The notes: generated by a model from the letters alone, not told the origin. A stretch of DNA of 42,822 nucleotides from Bacteroidaceae bacterium (GCA_017532725.1 JAFXIZ010000028.1:1-42822); one strand, 5' to 3'; numbered from the stretch's first letter, positions 34,805 through 42,822 are shown. A program made the numbers and translations.

Positions 34805-35929
34805 TTACTTATTGAGCAACATAGGCATTAACAACATAAGCAACTCTTCGTTCTCTTCGTTTTCGAGCGGGCAGATAACACCGGCGCGACTTGCATCGGA
34901 GAGCGAAACGGTTACTTCATCCGATTGGATGGTATTGAACACCTCTATAAGTTTGGGCGCATTGAAACCAATGGTAAAGGGAGTTCCCACATAGTTGCAA
35001 TCGACTGTTTCGGTAGCCGAAATTGAGTAGTCAATGTTTTGGGTTGAAACAACCATATGATGATCGTCAAAGGCCAACTCTACCAAGCCGAGAGCCTGAT
35101 CGGAGAACACCGATACACGACGCAACACGTTGACAAAGAGTGCGCGATCGATAGTAAGCACGTTGGGGCTGTTTTGAGGTATTACCGAGTTGTAATTGGG
35201 GTAATTTCCCTCGATGAGGCGGCAAGTGAGTACAAAGTTTGAAAGAGTGAAACGTGCACTCTTCTCATCGAATTGTACATTTACCTCGCCATTCTCCTTG
35301 GGAAGTATGGTCTTGAGCAATGTTGCCGGCTTCTTAGGCAAGATGAAAGATGCTCGTATTCCCGATTGTATAGAGAGGTCGCGGAAACGCACCAATTTAT
35401 GAATATCGGATGCCACAAAAGCAACATTGTCGGGGAAGATATCGAAGTTGATACCATTCATAATAGGGCGATATGTGTCATCGGCTGTAGCAAAGAGGGT
35501 ATAAGCAATACCTTTAAGCAATCGCTCGGCCGGCATATTGATAGTAGCAGCCGCTTCGCTCAAGGGACGTGCTTGGGGATATTCGCTACCATTAACTCCC
35601 ATCAGGTTGAAGTGACCGTTTTGGTAGTTGATAAAGATTTCCAAGTTGTCATCATTGATTTCAAACGCAAGAGGTTGCTCGGGCAACTCTTTCAAGGGGT
35701 CGAGCAAGATTTTGGCAGAAACGGCAAAGCAACCCGATCCGACAGCCTCAATCACCTCGATAGTGGTTGTCATTGTGGTTTCTTGGTCCGACGCAGTAAC
35801 TACAAGATTGTTACCCTTCAACTCGAAAAGGAAGTTTTCGAGAATAGCCATTGAGTTCTTTGAGTTGATAACTCGGCTGATAATTTGCAAATGCGACAAT
35901 AACGCAGTGCTTGATACGATAAATTTCAT
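34805..35929 (-). CDS. dnaN: DNA polymerase III beta subunit (sliding clamp)
   Basis: A 374-residue clamp of normal length, with the three repeated domains of the beta subunit. The N-terminus MKFIVSSTALLSHLQIISRV followed by ENFLFELKGNNLVVTASDQE is typical. The C-terminus (VICPLENEENEELLMLLMPM) carries the expected end pattern, although the last residues LLNK replace the usual MPMRL. The ring tethers polymerase III to DNA. It heads the minus-strand run dnaN - exonuclease - coaBC - DUF4835 - recN - rlmB. It is not next to dnaA, as usual in Bacteroidales. Confidence 0.97.
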   Translation of the reverse strand: MKFIVSSTALLSHLQIISRVINSKNSMAILENFLFELKGNNLVVTASDQETTMTTTIEVIEAVGSGCFAVSAKILLDPLKELPEQPLAFEINDDNLEIFINYQNGHFNLMGVNGSEYPQARPLSEAAATINMPAERLLKGIAYTLFATADDTYRPIMNGINFDIFPDNVAFVASDIHKLVRFRDLSIQSGIRASFILPKKPATLLKTILPKENGEVNVQFDEKSARFTLSNFVLTCRLIEGNYPNYNSVIPQNSPNVLTIDRALFVNVLRRVSVFSDQALGLVELAFDDHHMVVSTQNIDYSISATETVDCNYVGTPFTIGFNAPKLIEVFNTIQSDEVTVSLSDASRAGVICPLENEENEELLMLLMPMLLNK

Positions 35930-36004
35930 AGTTCTATATTTTCTTGTTTTTATTTTTAAATATTTGAATCACAGCCGCCTTATAGCAGGCTCTGCTTTAA
36001 CATA

Positions 36005-36012
36005 CAAATATA
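36005..36012 (-). promoter_or_regulatory. Putative -7 box for dnaN
   Basis: On the minus strand TATATTTG fits TAnnTTTG, 76 bases before the dnaN ATG. No -33 element at the standard spacing is seen. Confidence 0.45.
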
Positions 36013-36055
36013 GATATTTTTTTTGACACTGCATAGCAATCAATCAAAATTTTAC

Positions 36056-36063
36056 TAACTTTG
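36056..36063 (+). promoter_or_regulatory. Putative -7 box for the split gene, with start codon at the predicted +1
   Basis: TAACTTTG ends only five bases before the ATG at 36068. If real, the transcript begins at or within a base or two of the start codon. Confidence 0.5.
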
Positions 36064-36067
36064 TACT

Positions 36068-37327
36068 ATGTTGAGCAAACGCACTATAATATACAGCATT
36101 ACAAGCACTATAGCACTGCTTGCCGTCATTATTGCCGGCTGCCTGTATCTCTTGTCACAACAACGCAAAACAAGTGCTGCATATACCAACAGTCGGCCAT
36201 ACGAATACATTGTATCGCCACACGAGGCATACATCTACATTATGAGCGACGGCATTTCACAATGGAGCAATCTGCCCTTGCTCGACACTTCAGCCCTACC
36301 CTCCGAAAAGATATGGCGACATCGCAACACCAACAGCAAGCAGCCCCTGTACGCCGCCTATTACAACGATGGCCAAGCAGTTGTATGGTGCGCTGCACTG
36401 CGCCACGAAAGGGACAAAATGCTCACTTTTATAACCGACAGCCTGAGCGACGGATACACACCGGTCGAGGAGCAACTTACCAACGGCACTTTACTGCATT
36501 ATGCCACAAATGACAATCGCTTCCTGCACATATTCTACAACGACAGTATAATGGGTTACAGTTACAACGCCAACAAATTATCGCCCACCACAAGCGATTG
36601 CGACTTGAGCAATTTCATCCGAAACCACTTGCTCGACACCAAGCACAACACCCCCAACACCCTGATACACCACGACAGTACATACATCAGTTACAACATC
36701 GCCACAGGCAAGGATGGCTAAGAATTGTATCGCACATATTCCGGCATCAATTTACCGGAGAAGCCCATACAAGACAGCCAACCCCTCGACACCACCTTAA
36801 TATCGGCCCAATCGACCACATTCATACAGATGCACACACCCATAAACGAGCATCTCGCACCCATTGCCACTTTGGCATACATTCCTTCCGTCGAACACCC
36901 CGATTCACTCATAGATATATACGTTGCCCACATCAGCAACTACAAGAAGTTACACCGAGAATTACAAAGCATATACACTACCTACGGCTATTATGCCGAC
37001 AGCACAGCCATTAAGCAATGGATGCCTCAATCACTTATCACTCACCCCGATTATTGGGTTACGATAGACTACAATACGATATATATTACACACCATTATA
37101 GAGAACTGAAACGTTATGTTGAGGATATACAACTCAACAACCACATCAGCAACCCCTTCACAACAACAGCATCGGTATTCATATACTCCGACAGCATAGA
37201 CACCTCATCACTGCCGAGCGCAATTTCATCAATCGTTCCCACCATAGCGCAAGGAGCAAGGTGCATCGCCATACAGCATACCGACTCCAATAGAAACATT
37301 AGTATAAAATTCGGGGAACAACATTAA
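36068..37327 (+). pseudogene. Membrane-anchored protein gene interrupted by an in-frame TAA
   Basis: One reading frame runs from ATG 36068 to TAA 37325-37327, broken only by TAA at 36719-36721. The first part (217 residues) has an N-terminal signal anchor (TIIYSITSTIALLAVIIAGC) and a periplasmic domain rich in Tyr, Ser, Asp and Asn. After the stop, the same frame continues with ELYRTYSGINLPEKP and stays open for 200 more residues of the same composition. The whole would be about 419 residues. I do not recognise the family; DUF3352-like is possible. No ribosome-binding site or ATG restarts translation at once after the stop; the first possible start is TTG 36725. A single base change from CAA, AAA, GAA, TCA, TTA or a Tyr codon would explain the stop. 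Alternatives are a sequencing error or readthrough. Confidence 0.7.
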
Positions 37328-37392
37328 ATACAAGTCGAATCGAGTGGCAAAATATCGGCTGCATCATAGCCGACGCCATAGCACCGAAACAA

Positions 37393-37424
37393 AAAAAGGA
37401 AGTTGTAAAAACAACTTCCTTTTT
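37393..37424. terminator. Bidirectional terminator between the split gene and the tRNA array
   Basis: AAAAAGGAAGTTGT (37393-37406) and ACAACTTCCTTTTT (37411-37424) form a perfect 14-bp stem with an AAAA loop. A-runs and T-runs on both sides make it work for both strands: the plus-strand gene and the minus-strand tRNA genes. Confidence 0.9.
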
Positions 37425-37428
37425 CTTG

Positions 37429-37512
37429 TGTCCGAGATGAGATTCGAACTCACACAGGCCTACGCCCACTACCCCCTCAAAGTAGCGTGTCTACCAATTC
37501 CACCACCCGGAC
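37429..37512 (-). tRNA. tRNA-Leu (anticodon GAG)
   Basis: The acceptor arms GTCCGGG and CTCGGAC pair fully with one wobble. The D-arm reads GGAATTGGTAGACACGC. The anticodon stem CTACT/GGTAG encloses loop TTGAGGG, giving GAG. A long variable arm of class II type and the T-loop GTTCGAATC are present. CCA is not encoded. Last tRNA of the array. Confidence 0.93.
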
Positions 37513-37548
37513 AAGTATCTTAATAACACTATGTTGCGATAGGCTGAG

Positions 37549-37632
37549 TGCCCAAAACAGGACTCGAACCTGCACGACCTTTCAATCACTAGAACCTGAA
37601 ACTAGCGCGTCTACCAATTCCGCCACTTGGGC
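37549..37632 (-). tRNA. tRNA-Leu (anticodon CAG)
   Basis: The 5' acceptor strand GCCCAAG and the 3' strand TTTGGGC pair, with a wobble pair at the stem base. The D-arm is GGAATTGGTAGACGCGC, the anticodon loop TTCAGGT gives CAG, a long variable arm follows, and the T-loop is GTTCGAGTC. CCA is not encoded. Confidence 0.93.
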
Positions 37633-37661
37633 TTTGATACTCGCGTCGCTCACATAGTGAG

Positions 37662-37734
37662 AGCGAAAGACGGGACTCGAACCCGCGACCCTAACCTTGG
37701 CAAGGTTATGCTCTACCAACTGAGCTACTTTCGC
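37662..37734 (-). tRNA. tRNA-Gly (anticodon GCC), second copy in transcription order
   Basis: A class I cloverleaf of 73 bases: acceptor GCGAAAG/CTTTCGC, D-arm GCTCAGTTGGTAGAGC, anticodon stem TAACC/GGTTA with loop TTGCCAA, and T-loop GTTCGAGTC. The discriminator base is T. It is identical over the cloverleaf to the copy at 37780-37852. Confidence 0.95.
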
Positions 37735-37779
37735 AATAAATTATCAATTTTATTCGCTCACTCTCTTGTGAGTATTTTG

Positions 37780-37852
37780 AGCGAAAGACGGGACTCGAAC
37801 CCGCGACCCTAACCTTGGCAAGGTTATGCTCTACCAACTGAGCTACTTTCGC
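37780..37852 (-). tRNA. tRNA-Gly (anticodon GCC), first copy in transcription order
   Basis: Same cloverleaf as 37662-37734, separated from it by 45 bases. It is the promoter-proximal gene of the array Gly-Gly-Leu-Leu. CCA is not encoded. Confidence 0.95.
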
Positions 37853-37863
37853 GATTGCGACTG

Positions 37864-37895
37864 CAAAGATAAGACAAGTTTTCGGTTTGAGCAAA
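37864..37895 (-). promoter_or_regulatory. Promoter of the tRNA array
   Basis: On the minus strand TTTG (37895-37892), 20 bases, then TATCTTTG (37871-37864): a full match to the Bacteroidota promoter. It lies 11 bases before the first tRNA-Gly. Confidence 0.75.
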
Positions 37896-37969
37896 TTCAA
37901 AACACATTTTTTTCAAACTTTTTTTCCTAATATTTTTTATCTATTGGAAATGAAAGTTTTACAAACGCA

Positions 37970-38557
37970 CTATCTGTTCAGCAAACGTAAGAATTCTGCT
38001 CTTTTAGCCTCATCTTCGAAGCATCCTGTATATTCGAGCGTTGTTGTTACAGCGCCTTGTTTCTCGATACCACGCATCTGCATACACAGGTGTTGACCCT
38101 CAATCATCACAATAACGCCGTGCGTAGAGAGTGTCTTGAACAAACTGTCGCATATCTCTTTGGTAAGACGCTCTTGCACTTGCAAACGACGTGCAAAGAC
38201 CTCTACAAGTCGTGCTATCTTACTCAATCCCACCATATTGCCATTGGGCACATAACCTATATGCACCTTACCGAAGAATGGCAAGATATGATGCTCGCAC
38301 ATAGAATAGAACTCTATATCACGAACTATAATCATTTGCGATCCGGCATACTCAAATATTGCCGACTTAAGCACTTCATCATCGTTTTTACGATAACCGT
38401 GTGTAAGATAACACATAGCCTTCGCTGCACGACGAGGAGTCTTTTTCAACCCTTCTCTATCGGGGTCTTCGCCCAATAGTTCAAGGATACTGCGATAGTG
38501 ATATTCGAGTTTCTCGAGAGTCTCTTCATCGAGAAGTGTGTCGTTCTTGTATTCCAT
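37970..38557 (-). CDS. folE: GTP cyclohydrolase I
   Basis: A 195-residue type I GTP cyclohydrolase that converts GTP to dihydroneopterin triphosphate, the first step of folate synthesis. The zinc ligands are visible: C87 and H90 in SMCEHHILPF and C158 in GQHLCMQMRG. The C-terminal LSTHGVIVMIEGQHLC block and the N-terminal TPRRAAKAM are conserved. It is 8 bases downstream of the SPOR gene. The last gene of this minus-strand run, it stops about 75 bases before the tRNA promoter. Confidence 0.97.
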   Translation of the reverse strand: MEYKNDTLLDEETLEKLEYHYRSILELLGEDPDREGLKKTPRRAAKAMCYLTHGYRKNDDEVLKSAIFEYAGSQMIIVRDIEFYSMCEHHILPFFGKVHIGYVPNGNMVGLSKIARLVEVFARRLQVQERLTKEICDSLFKTLSTHGVIVMIEGQHLCMQMRGIEKQGAVTTTLEYTGCFEDEAKRAEFLRLLNR

Positions 38558-38565
38558 TATCCTAA

Positions 38566-39069
38566 TTAATCGTTCGAGTAATCGCGCACTTGTACATTTA
38601 CACGCTCGCGTATGATAAGCATTCCACGCTCAAAGTCGGGAAATTTACTTTTTATAAGGTACTGCATAGCATTAGCCTCTTCGTAAGTACGATACTCGCC
38701 TACACGAAGTCGCCAGAAGGGCGATACATAACTCACATTGGTGGGCAGGTCGGGGAATTGTGCGCTTACCTCTTGCGCCAACTTCTCGGCTTGAGCCTTT
38801 GCATTGCTGTGATTGGACGAGAAGAGTTGTATGCGATATACCGATACTTTGACAGATGTCTGCACCCCACCCTCGCCGGCTCGTGCCACACGGCGTGCCA
38901 ACTCGGCTGGTTGTGTTATCTGTACCAAACCACCTGTATTGCTTCGCTCAAGATATTGCACTATCGAGGTATCGGCCGATGTCGAATGCACCTGCGCACT
39001 CGCCATTGTGGGCAATAGGCTCCATACCGACAGCACCGTAAGAAGCAGATATTTGTATATTCTTTGCAT
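38566..39069 (-). CDS. Exported SPOR-domain protein
   Basis: A 167-residue protein with a signal peptide (MQRIYKYLLLTVLSVWSLLP, then TMASAQ). The C-terminal 75 residues are a SPOR domain (VYRIQLFSSNHSNAKAQAEK, FWRLRVGEYRTYEEANAM, and a final RERVNVQV). SPOR domains bind peptidoglycan strands lacking stem peptides, often at division sites. I chose ATG 39069, preceded by GGAG at four bases, over in-frame ATGs at 39081 and 39102. The neighbours tpiA and folE give no functional clue. Confidence 0.9.
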   Translation of the reverse strand: MQRIYKYLLLTVLSVWSLLPTMASAQVHSTSADTSIVQYLERSNTGGLVQITQPAELARRVARAGEGGVQTSVKVSVYRIQLFSSNHSNAKAQAEKLAQEVSAQFPDLPTNVSYVSPFWRLRVGEYRTYEEANAMQYLIKSKFPDFERGMLIIRERVNVQVRDYSND

Positions 39070-39092
39070 AACTCCTCGCATTATAAATAATA

Positions 39093-39133
39093 AAGTCTGC
39101 AAAAATAAGCATTTTTCTTATTCTTGCAGACTT
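39093..39133 (-). terminator. 17-bp hairpin after tpiA, overlapping a promoter-like box for the SPOR gene
   Basis: On the minus strand AAGTCTGCAAGAATAAG (39133-39117) and CTTATTTTTGCAGACTT (39109-39093) pair over 17 positions with one mismatch, around a 7-base loop. TATTATT follows. TATTTTTG within the second arm (39107-39100) also fits the -7 consensus for the SPOR gene. Confidence 0.65.
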
Positions 39134-39152
39134 ATAAGGTCATCTATTTTTA

Positions 39153-39908
39153 TTAAAAAGCAGTAATAATACCCAAGAACGAGTCGGCCTTGAGTGCAGC
39201 ACCACCTATCAAGCCACCATCAACGTCGGGTTTTGCAAACAATTCACCGGCATTTGAGGGCTTGCAACTACCTCCGTAGAGGATAGAAGTATTGTCGGCT
39301 ACCTCGTTGCCATACTTCTCGGCAATAGTTTGACGGATGAATGCGTGAATTTCTTGTGCTTGGTCGGCAGTAGCAGTCTTACCTGTACCGATAGCCCAAA
39401 CAGGCTCGTATGCGATAACTATCTTTGAGAACTCATCGGCAGTAAGATTGAAGAGTGACTCCTTAACTTGAGCAGCCACAACGTTGAAATGCTCGCCGGC
39501 CTCACGCTCTGCCAATACCTCACCTACGCAGAAGATAGGAGTAAGGTTGTTTTCGAGAGCCAAGAGAACTTTCTCTTTCAACACCTCGGGTGTTTCGTGA
39601 TAATAAGCGCGACGCTCCGAGTGACCTAAGATAACATATTGTGCGCCTGTCGAGGCTACCATCTTGGCCGACACCTCACCGGTGAATGCGCCTTCGGTTT
39701 TATCGGCACAGTTTTCGGCACCTACACCGATTGAAGTACCTTCAACGGCAGCAACAACCGATACCAAGTGTGTAAAGGGAGTAGCAATCACTACATCACA
39801 TTTTGTCTCTACGCCATTGAGCGCTTCTTTAATCTCATTTGCCAACGCAACACCTTCTTGGAGGGTTGTGTTCATTTTCCAGTTACCTGCAACAATGTTT
39901 TTTCTCAT
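39153..39908 (-). CDS. tpiA: Triosephosphate isomerase
   Basis: A 251-residue TIM barrel that interconverts dihydroxyacetone phosphate and glyceraldehyde 3-phosphate. The catalytic residues are present: K11 in GNWKMN, H96 in LGHSERR and E168 in [10 protein letters not shown]. The phosphate loop [10 protein letters not shown] lies near the C-terminus. It follows the BT_3928-like gene after 22 bases. Confidence 0.98.
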   Translation of the reverse strand: MRKNIVAGNWKMNTTLQEGVALANEIKEALNGVETKCDVVIATPFTHLVSVVAAVEGTSIGVGAENCADKTEGAFTGEVSAKMVASTGAQYVILGHSERRAYYHETPEVLKEKVLLALENNLTPIFCVGEVLAEREAGEHFNVVAAQVKESLFNLTADEFSKIVIAYEPVWAIGTGKTATADQAQEIHAFIRQTIAEKYGNEVADNTSILYGGSCKPSNAGELFAKPDVDGGLIGGAALKADSFLGIITAF

Positions 39909-39930
39909 ACCTTAAAAGTTTTTTAAATTA

Positions 39931-41307
39931 TTATTTATTAATGATTGTTTCTTCATTACTCTGTCTTTTCTCCTCTCTTTTACGACGGAATCGACGCAAC
40001 GCAAAGAGGGCCACACGTTCTGTAAAATATAGCACAAGTATAGGCACCACCAACGCCAGCACAAGGAACAATACTCGGGCGCGCTCGTTGTAAACGGCTT
40101 GCGTTCCGTGGTATTCCACTTGGTCAAAGGGTCGGTCCAACTGTGCCTCTTCGGGCAATTGCGAGATAGGATACTTGTGATATATAACACCATCCTTGAG
40201 GATAAGCATATAGGGATTACCTCGCGCTATTGTCACGATGGATGTTTTATCCATAAACAGGAAGGGATATTCGCCACCCGTGTTGTCGAGCCATTCATCT
40301 ATCTCGGCAGGGGTCGATGCCGTTACAGCATAGAAAGGATAGCCATATAGCAAGCAATAATCGTACAATTCGTGTATCTTGTCTATATGATTGTCATTAG
40401 CCTTGGCAAGATTGGGCGATAGCATAATAAACACATAGCCATCTTGCTCAAGTATCTCTTCGGTAACATCCTCATTACCATCGTAAACAACAAAATAATC
40501 GGCTTCCGAGTTGTATTTTGTAATAGGTTGAGAATCTACCTGCTTACGCTCAACGAATGTCCAGCCTTGTGATTCATCGGGCAGATTGTCGAGCGCAAAT
40601 GTCTGTTGCACACCCTCTCGCTCATATACAAACTGATACTCTGTATCGGGCATATCGTCGCCATAGTATGCAGCACGAATATCGGTGCCGAGTTTATATG
40701 GACGAAAATCGAGTATAGGCATATATGTAAAGGCAAACCACACCACAAAGGCAGCATATACAATGCCCCATATCACAGTGAGTGCCTGTACCTCACGATG
40801 AAATACCGACTTGGCCTTGGTATAATACTTGTACAGGAACAACACCAACAGCAACAGCACCACATTCTTGGCAAACGTCTGCCAATTGGTAAGTATCACA
40901 GCATCGCCAAAGCAACCACAGTCGGCTATTGGGTTGGCTATGGCAAGATACAATGTAAGGGGTGTCATAAGGGTCATAAAGGCAAGCAACAACTTGGGCG
41001 TCGTGCGCAGATATGAGCCAAGTAAAGTATTGATACCCAATATAAATTCGGCAAGAGCGAGTGTTACCGATGCAATGATGGATAGGGGCTGCAACGCAGT
41101 CATATTCATCACTGCCAGATAGTCGTCAATCTTGTACATTGTACCCACGGGATCGATGAGTTTCACCAAGCCCGAGAAGATAAAAGTAATACCCACAACA
41201 ATGCGTACCAATATAACAGCCACCGACAACCACTTACCTATAGGTGTGATTGCCGGCGTAGCCGTCATTTCGACAGATTCGCTATGTTGCGTATCCTTAT
41301 TCGCCAT
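39931..41307 (-). CDS. BT_3928-like membrane protein (DoxX/MauE-type, with a soluble C-terminal domain)
   Basis: A 458-residue membrane protein. The N-terminal half is a DoxX/MauE-like bundle (LVRIVVGITFIFSGLVKLID, ALAEFILGINTLLGSYLR) with a conserved cysteine pair in ANPIADCGCFGDAV, as in MauE-type proteins tied to disulfide chemistry. A C-terminal soluble region (about 230-405) has a thioredoxin-like layout without an evident CxxC motif, followed by a last membrane segment (VLFLVLALVVPILVLYF). In Bacteroides relatives it is adjacent to tpiA, as here. Function is not established; a role in respiration-linked redox is possible. It overlaps the DUF1599 gene by 11 bases. Confidence 0.8.
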   Translation of the reverse strand: MANKDTQHSESVEMTATPAITPIGKWLSVAVILVRIVVGITFIFSGLVKLIDPVGTMYKIDDYLAVMNMTALQPLSIIASVTLALAEFILGINTLLGSYLRTTPKLLLAFMTLMTPLTLYLAIANPIADCGCFGDAVILTNWQTFAKNVVLLLLVLFLYKYYTKAKSVFHREVQALTVIWGIVYAAFVVWFAFTYMPILDFRPYKLGTDIRAAYYGDDMPDTEYQFVYEREGVQQTFALDNLPDESQGWTFVERKQVDSQPITKYNSEADYFVVYDGNEDVTEEILEQDGYVFIMLSPNLAKANDNHIDKIHELYDYCLLYGYPFYAVTASTPAEIDEWLDNTGGEYPFLFMDKTSIVTIARGNPYMLILKDGVIYHKYPISQLPEEAQLDRPFDQVEYHGTQAVYNERARVLFLVLALVVPILVLYFTERVALFALRRFRRKREEKRQSNEETIINK

Positions 41308-41839
41308 ACTCTATTCTGATAAGCCCAAAGAGTGCATAGTTAACCATATCCATATAGTTGGCATCAATGCCTTCCGACACGATGGTAACTCCTTGGTTAT
41401 CTTCAATCTGCTTGGTACGATGCACTTTTGAGAGAATCAAATCGGTATAAGACGAAGGACGCATCAAACGCCACGCCTCATCGTAGTCGTGATTTTTGTC
41501 GTACATCAAATTCTTGGTTTGTGTCATATAGCGATCATACAAGTCAAGTGCTTGTTCGCTCGATATATCCTCACGCACCGAGTGACCCAATTCGAGTTGG
41601 ATAAGACCGATAATACCATAATTGACAATACCAATAAGTTCGGAGCGCACCCCTTCGGCAATGCGACTCTCGCCCTTCATTTCGATAGAGCGAATGCGAT
41701 TGGCTTTGATAAAGATTTGGTCAGTAAGCGACGTTGCACGCAAGATGCGCCAAGCAGGCCCATAATCCTTCAGTTTCTTGGCAAACAACTCACGGCATAT
41801 TGCTATAACGTGTTCAAATTGTGCTACTGTATCGGTCAT
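41297..41839 (-). CDS. DUF1599 family protein
   Basis: A 180-residue soluble protein made of two similar halves: KLKDYGPAWRILRATSLTDQ with IVNYGIIGLIQLE, and KNHDYDEAWRLMRPSSYTDL with MVNYALFGLIRIE. The repeated YxxAWRxxR(x)xSxTD pattern and all-alpha nature identify DUF1599, which is distantly like MazG-type nucleotide pyrophosphatases, though the activity is unproven. Its last 11 bases overlap the BT_3928-like gene. It heads the group DUF1599 - BT_3928-like - tpiA. Confidence 0.9.
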   Translation of the reverse strand: MTDTVAQFEHVIAICRELFAKKLKDYGPAWRILRATSLTDQIFIKANRIRSIEMKGESRIAEGVRSELIGIVNYGIIGLIQLELGHSVREDISSEQALDLYDRYMTQTKNLMYDKNHDYDEAWRLMRPSSYTDLILSKVHRTKQIEDNQGVTIVSEGIDANYMDMVNYALFGLIRIEYGE

Positions 41840-41864
41840 CGTAAGTATATTTTAAAAATTCTTG

Positions 41865-41872
41865 CAAAGGTA
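41865..41872 (-). promoter_or_regulatory. Putative -7 box for the DUF1599 gene group
   Basis: On the minus strand TACCTTTG fits TAnnTTTG, 26 bases before the ATG at 41839. The -33 element is not clear. Confidence 0.55.
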
Positions 41873-41910
41873 ATAAAAATTTCGACAAAAGAGGCTATTT
41901 TATCGATGTG

Positions 41911-42165
41911 TTACTTATTGGTATCATTATCTTTTACCTCCTCAAAGTCGATATATTCCACCGTACTTTGGTCAATGGGCTTATCGGGGTGAACAGGTGT
42001 ATCCTCCCTATCGCTGTGCCCACTCTCTTTTTCAGTATCATTGTTATGCACATCACGGCTAACCGACGTAAATCGGGTACGACCGAAGAACGACAACAAC
42101 AGTATAACAGGAAGTAATAATACCAATAATATTATGATTCCGAAACTTTTAAATAAGCATCCCAT
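41911..42165 (-). CDS. DUF4834-like small membrane protein
   Basis: An 84-residue protein with one hydrophobic N-terminal helix (GCLFKSFGIIILLVLLLPVI), followed by an acidic tail ending VEYIDFEEVKDNDTNK. This layout matches DUF4834, a small Bacteroidota family with unknown function. It lies between the partial pssA and the DUF1599 gene on the same strand. Confidence 0.75.
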   Translation of the reverse strand: MGCLFKSFGIIILLVLLLPVILLLSFFGRTRFTSVSRDVHNNDTEKESGHSDREDTPVHPDKPIDQSTVEYIDFEEVKDNDTNK

Positions 42166-42259
42166 TTTATTAATTTTTAAGTATGTGGTAAGAGTAGTTC
42201 AAAATTCGTTCCAATATGCTACCGATGCAAAATTGTCATCTTCACCAACCGGCAAGCGT

Positions 42260-42822
42260 CTATTTTGTCACCACTCTTTGTTTATGGTATGTCAACAGCG
42301 ATAACAATATATACAATCCTATCACGGCTGCACAGCCGGCTATGCCTTGCCATATCAACAACATCGCTGACGCAACCAACATTATATATCGCACTTCATT
42401 GCCTCGCCAACCCAAGCCCGAGAATTTCAACGAGAACATAGGTAGGTTGCACACCATCAAATAGGCAAATACCGGTATGGCTGCTACAAACAGTATTACA
42501 CTCCACTCGGTGAGAGGTTGGTTGAGCATCAAATCGCACGCACCCAACCACCACAAGGCATTGGCAGGAACGGGCAGCCCCTTGAAGGTGGTTGCCTGAC
42601 TGTCATCGATATTGAATTTAGCCAAGCGCAAGGCCGCAAAAACGGGCAACAGCAAAGCTACATAAGCCACCATTGCATATTCTTGAGGCAGTGCGATAAG
42701 CAATATATGATACACCATAAGAGCCGGAGCAAGACCGAAACTTACCAAGTCGGCAAGCGAATCGAGTTCCTTGCCCATAGGCGAATAAGCCTTGAGCAGT
42801 CGAGCAGCCAACCCATCGCAAA
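42260..42822 (-). CDS. pssA: CDP-diacylglycerol--serine O-phosphatidyltransferase, PssA (5' end cut by the window)
   Basis: The gene runs off the right edge, so its N-terminus is missing. The visible part starts inside the CDP-alcohol phosphotransferase motif: DGLAARLLKAYSPMGKELDS followed by LAD, matching DG(x)2AR(x)8G(x)3D(x)3D. Hydrophobic helices follow, and the C-terminus is LLSLLTYHKQRVVTK. The enzyme makes phosphatidylserine, the precursor of phosphatidylethanolamine, in the inner membrane. The class (PssA rather than PgsA) is inferred from the YSPMGKELDSLADLVSFG wording typical of the Bacteroidota phosphatidylserine synthase. Confidence 0.9.
   Translation of the reverse strand, partial: CDGLAARLLKAYSPMGKELDSLADLVSFGLAPALMVYHILLIALPQEYAMVAYVALLLPVFAALRLAKFNIDDSQATTFKGLPVPANALWWLGACDLMLNQPLTEWSVILFVAAIPVFAYLMVCNLPMFSLKFSGLGWRGNEVRYIMLVASAMLLIWQGIAGCAAVIGLYILLSLLTYHKQRVVTK

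Noticed and set aside
37662..37852. Two identical 73-base units with a 45-base spacer, as a possible repeat array
   Set aside because: Both fold as tRNA-Gly cloverleafs; this is a gene duplication, not a CRISPR.
37627..37900. Short open frames across the tRNA genes
   Set aside because: They are translations of tRNA-Gly sequences (for example DGTRTRDPNLGKV) and not proteins.

Overview
The window looks like chromosome from a member of the order Bacteroidales (phylum Bacteroidota), probably a gut-type species. The evidence is consistent. Most putative promoters carry a TAnnTTTG -7 box instead of a sigma70 -10 box. The tRNAs lack an encoded CCA. Several genes are clade-typical: a fused murF-alr, GSCFA, DUF4835, DUF4834, DUF4919, DUF1599, a BT_3928-like DoxX protein and a TamB with a long repetitive body. 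Coding density is high and no stretch of more than 300 bases lacks a gene. Nothing resembles a CRISPR array, an insertion sequence or an intact prophage.

Layout, left to right. (1) 1-658: the 3' end of lpxK (lipid A). (2) 698-3262: an 854-residue orphan protein without signal peptide that I cannot assign; its shape recalls phage structural proteins. (3) 3304-6183, minus: menB-menC-menE of menaquinone synthesis, without menF/menD upstream. (4) 6459-10897, plus: an M50-like membrane protease with a helical tail, threonine ammonia-lyase, DUF456, DUF4919 and a SlyD-like isomerase with a Cys/His-rich tail. (5) 10950-13278: a flippase and a glycosyltransferase. (6) 13361-14307, minus: two overlapping unknown genes next to an exact 18-nt direct repeat. 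(7) 14516-17979: GSCFA and MurF-Alr (cell wall). (8) 18067-20798: dedA, a MATE exporter and efp. (9) 21017-22291: an acetyltransferase and an FMN flavoprotein.

(10) 22382-24656, minus: tsaD-cinA. (11) 24794-29401: tamB. (12) 29465-35929, minus: a compact run of dnaN, a DnaQ-like exonuclease, coaBC, DUF4835, recN and rlmB. (13) 36068-37327: a membrane-anchored protein gene split by one in-frame TAA. (14) 37429-37852, minus: four tRNA genes (Gly-Gly-Leu-Leu). (15) 37970-42822, minus: folE, a SPOR protein, tpiA, a BT_3928-like protein, DUF1599, DUF4834 and a partial pssA.

Most of the window is ordinary core genome: envelope lipid and peptidoglycan synthesis, quinone synthesis, replication and repair, and tRNA modification. 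The unexplained parts are the 854-residue orphan, the two-gene module at 13361-14307 with its repeat, the large palindrome at 6306-6347 and the nonsense-split gene at 36068-37327. I found no clear new multi-gene system. The best candidate is the possibility that the two orphan loci are scattered pieces of one phage-derived element; that is inference only.
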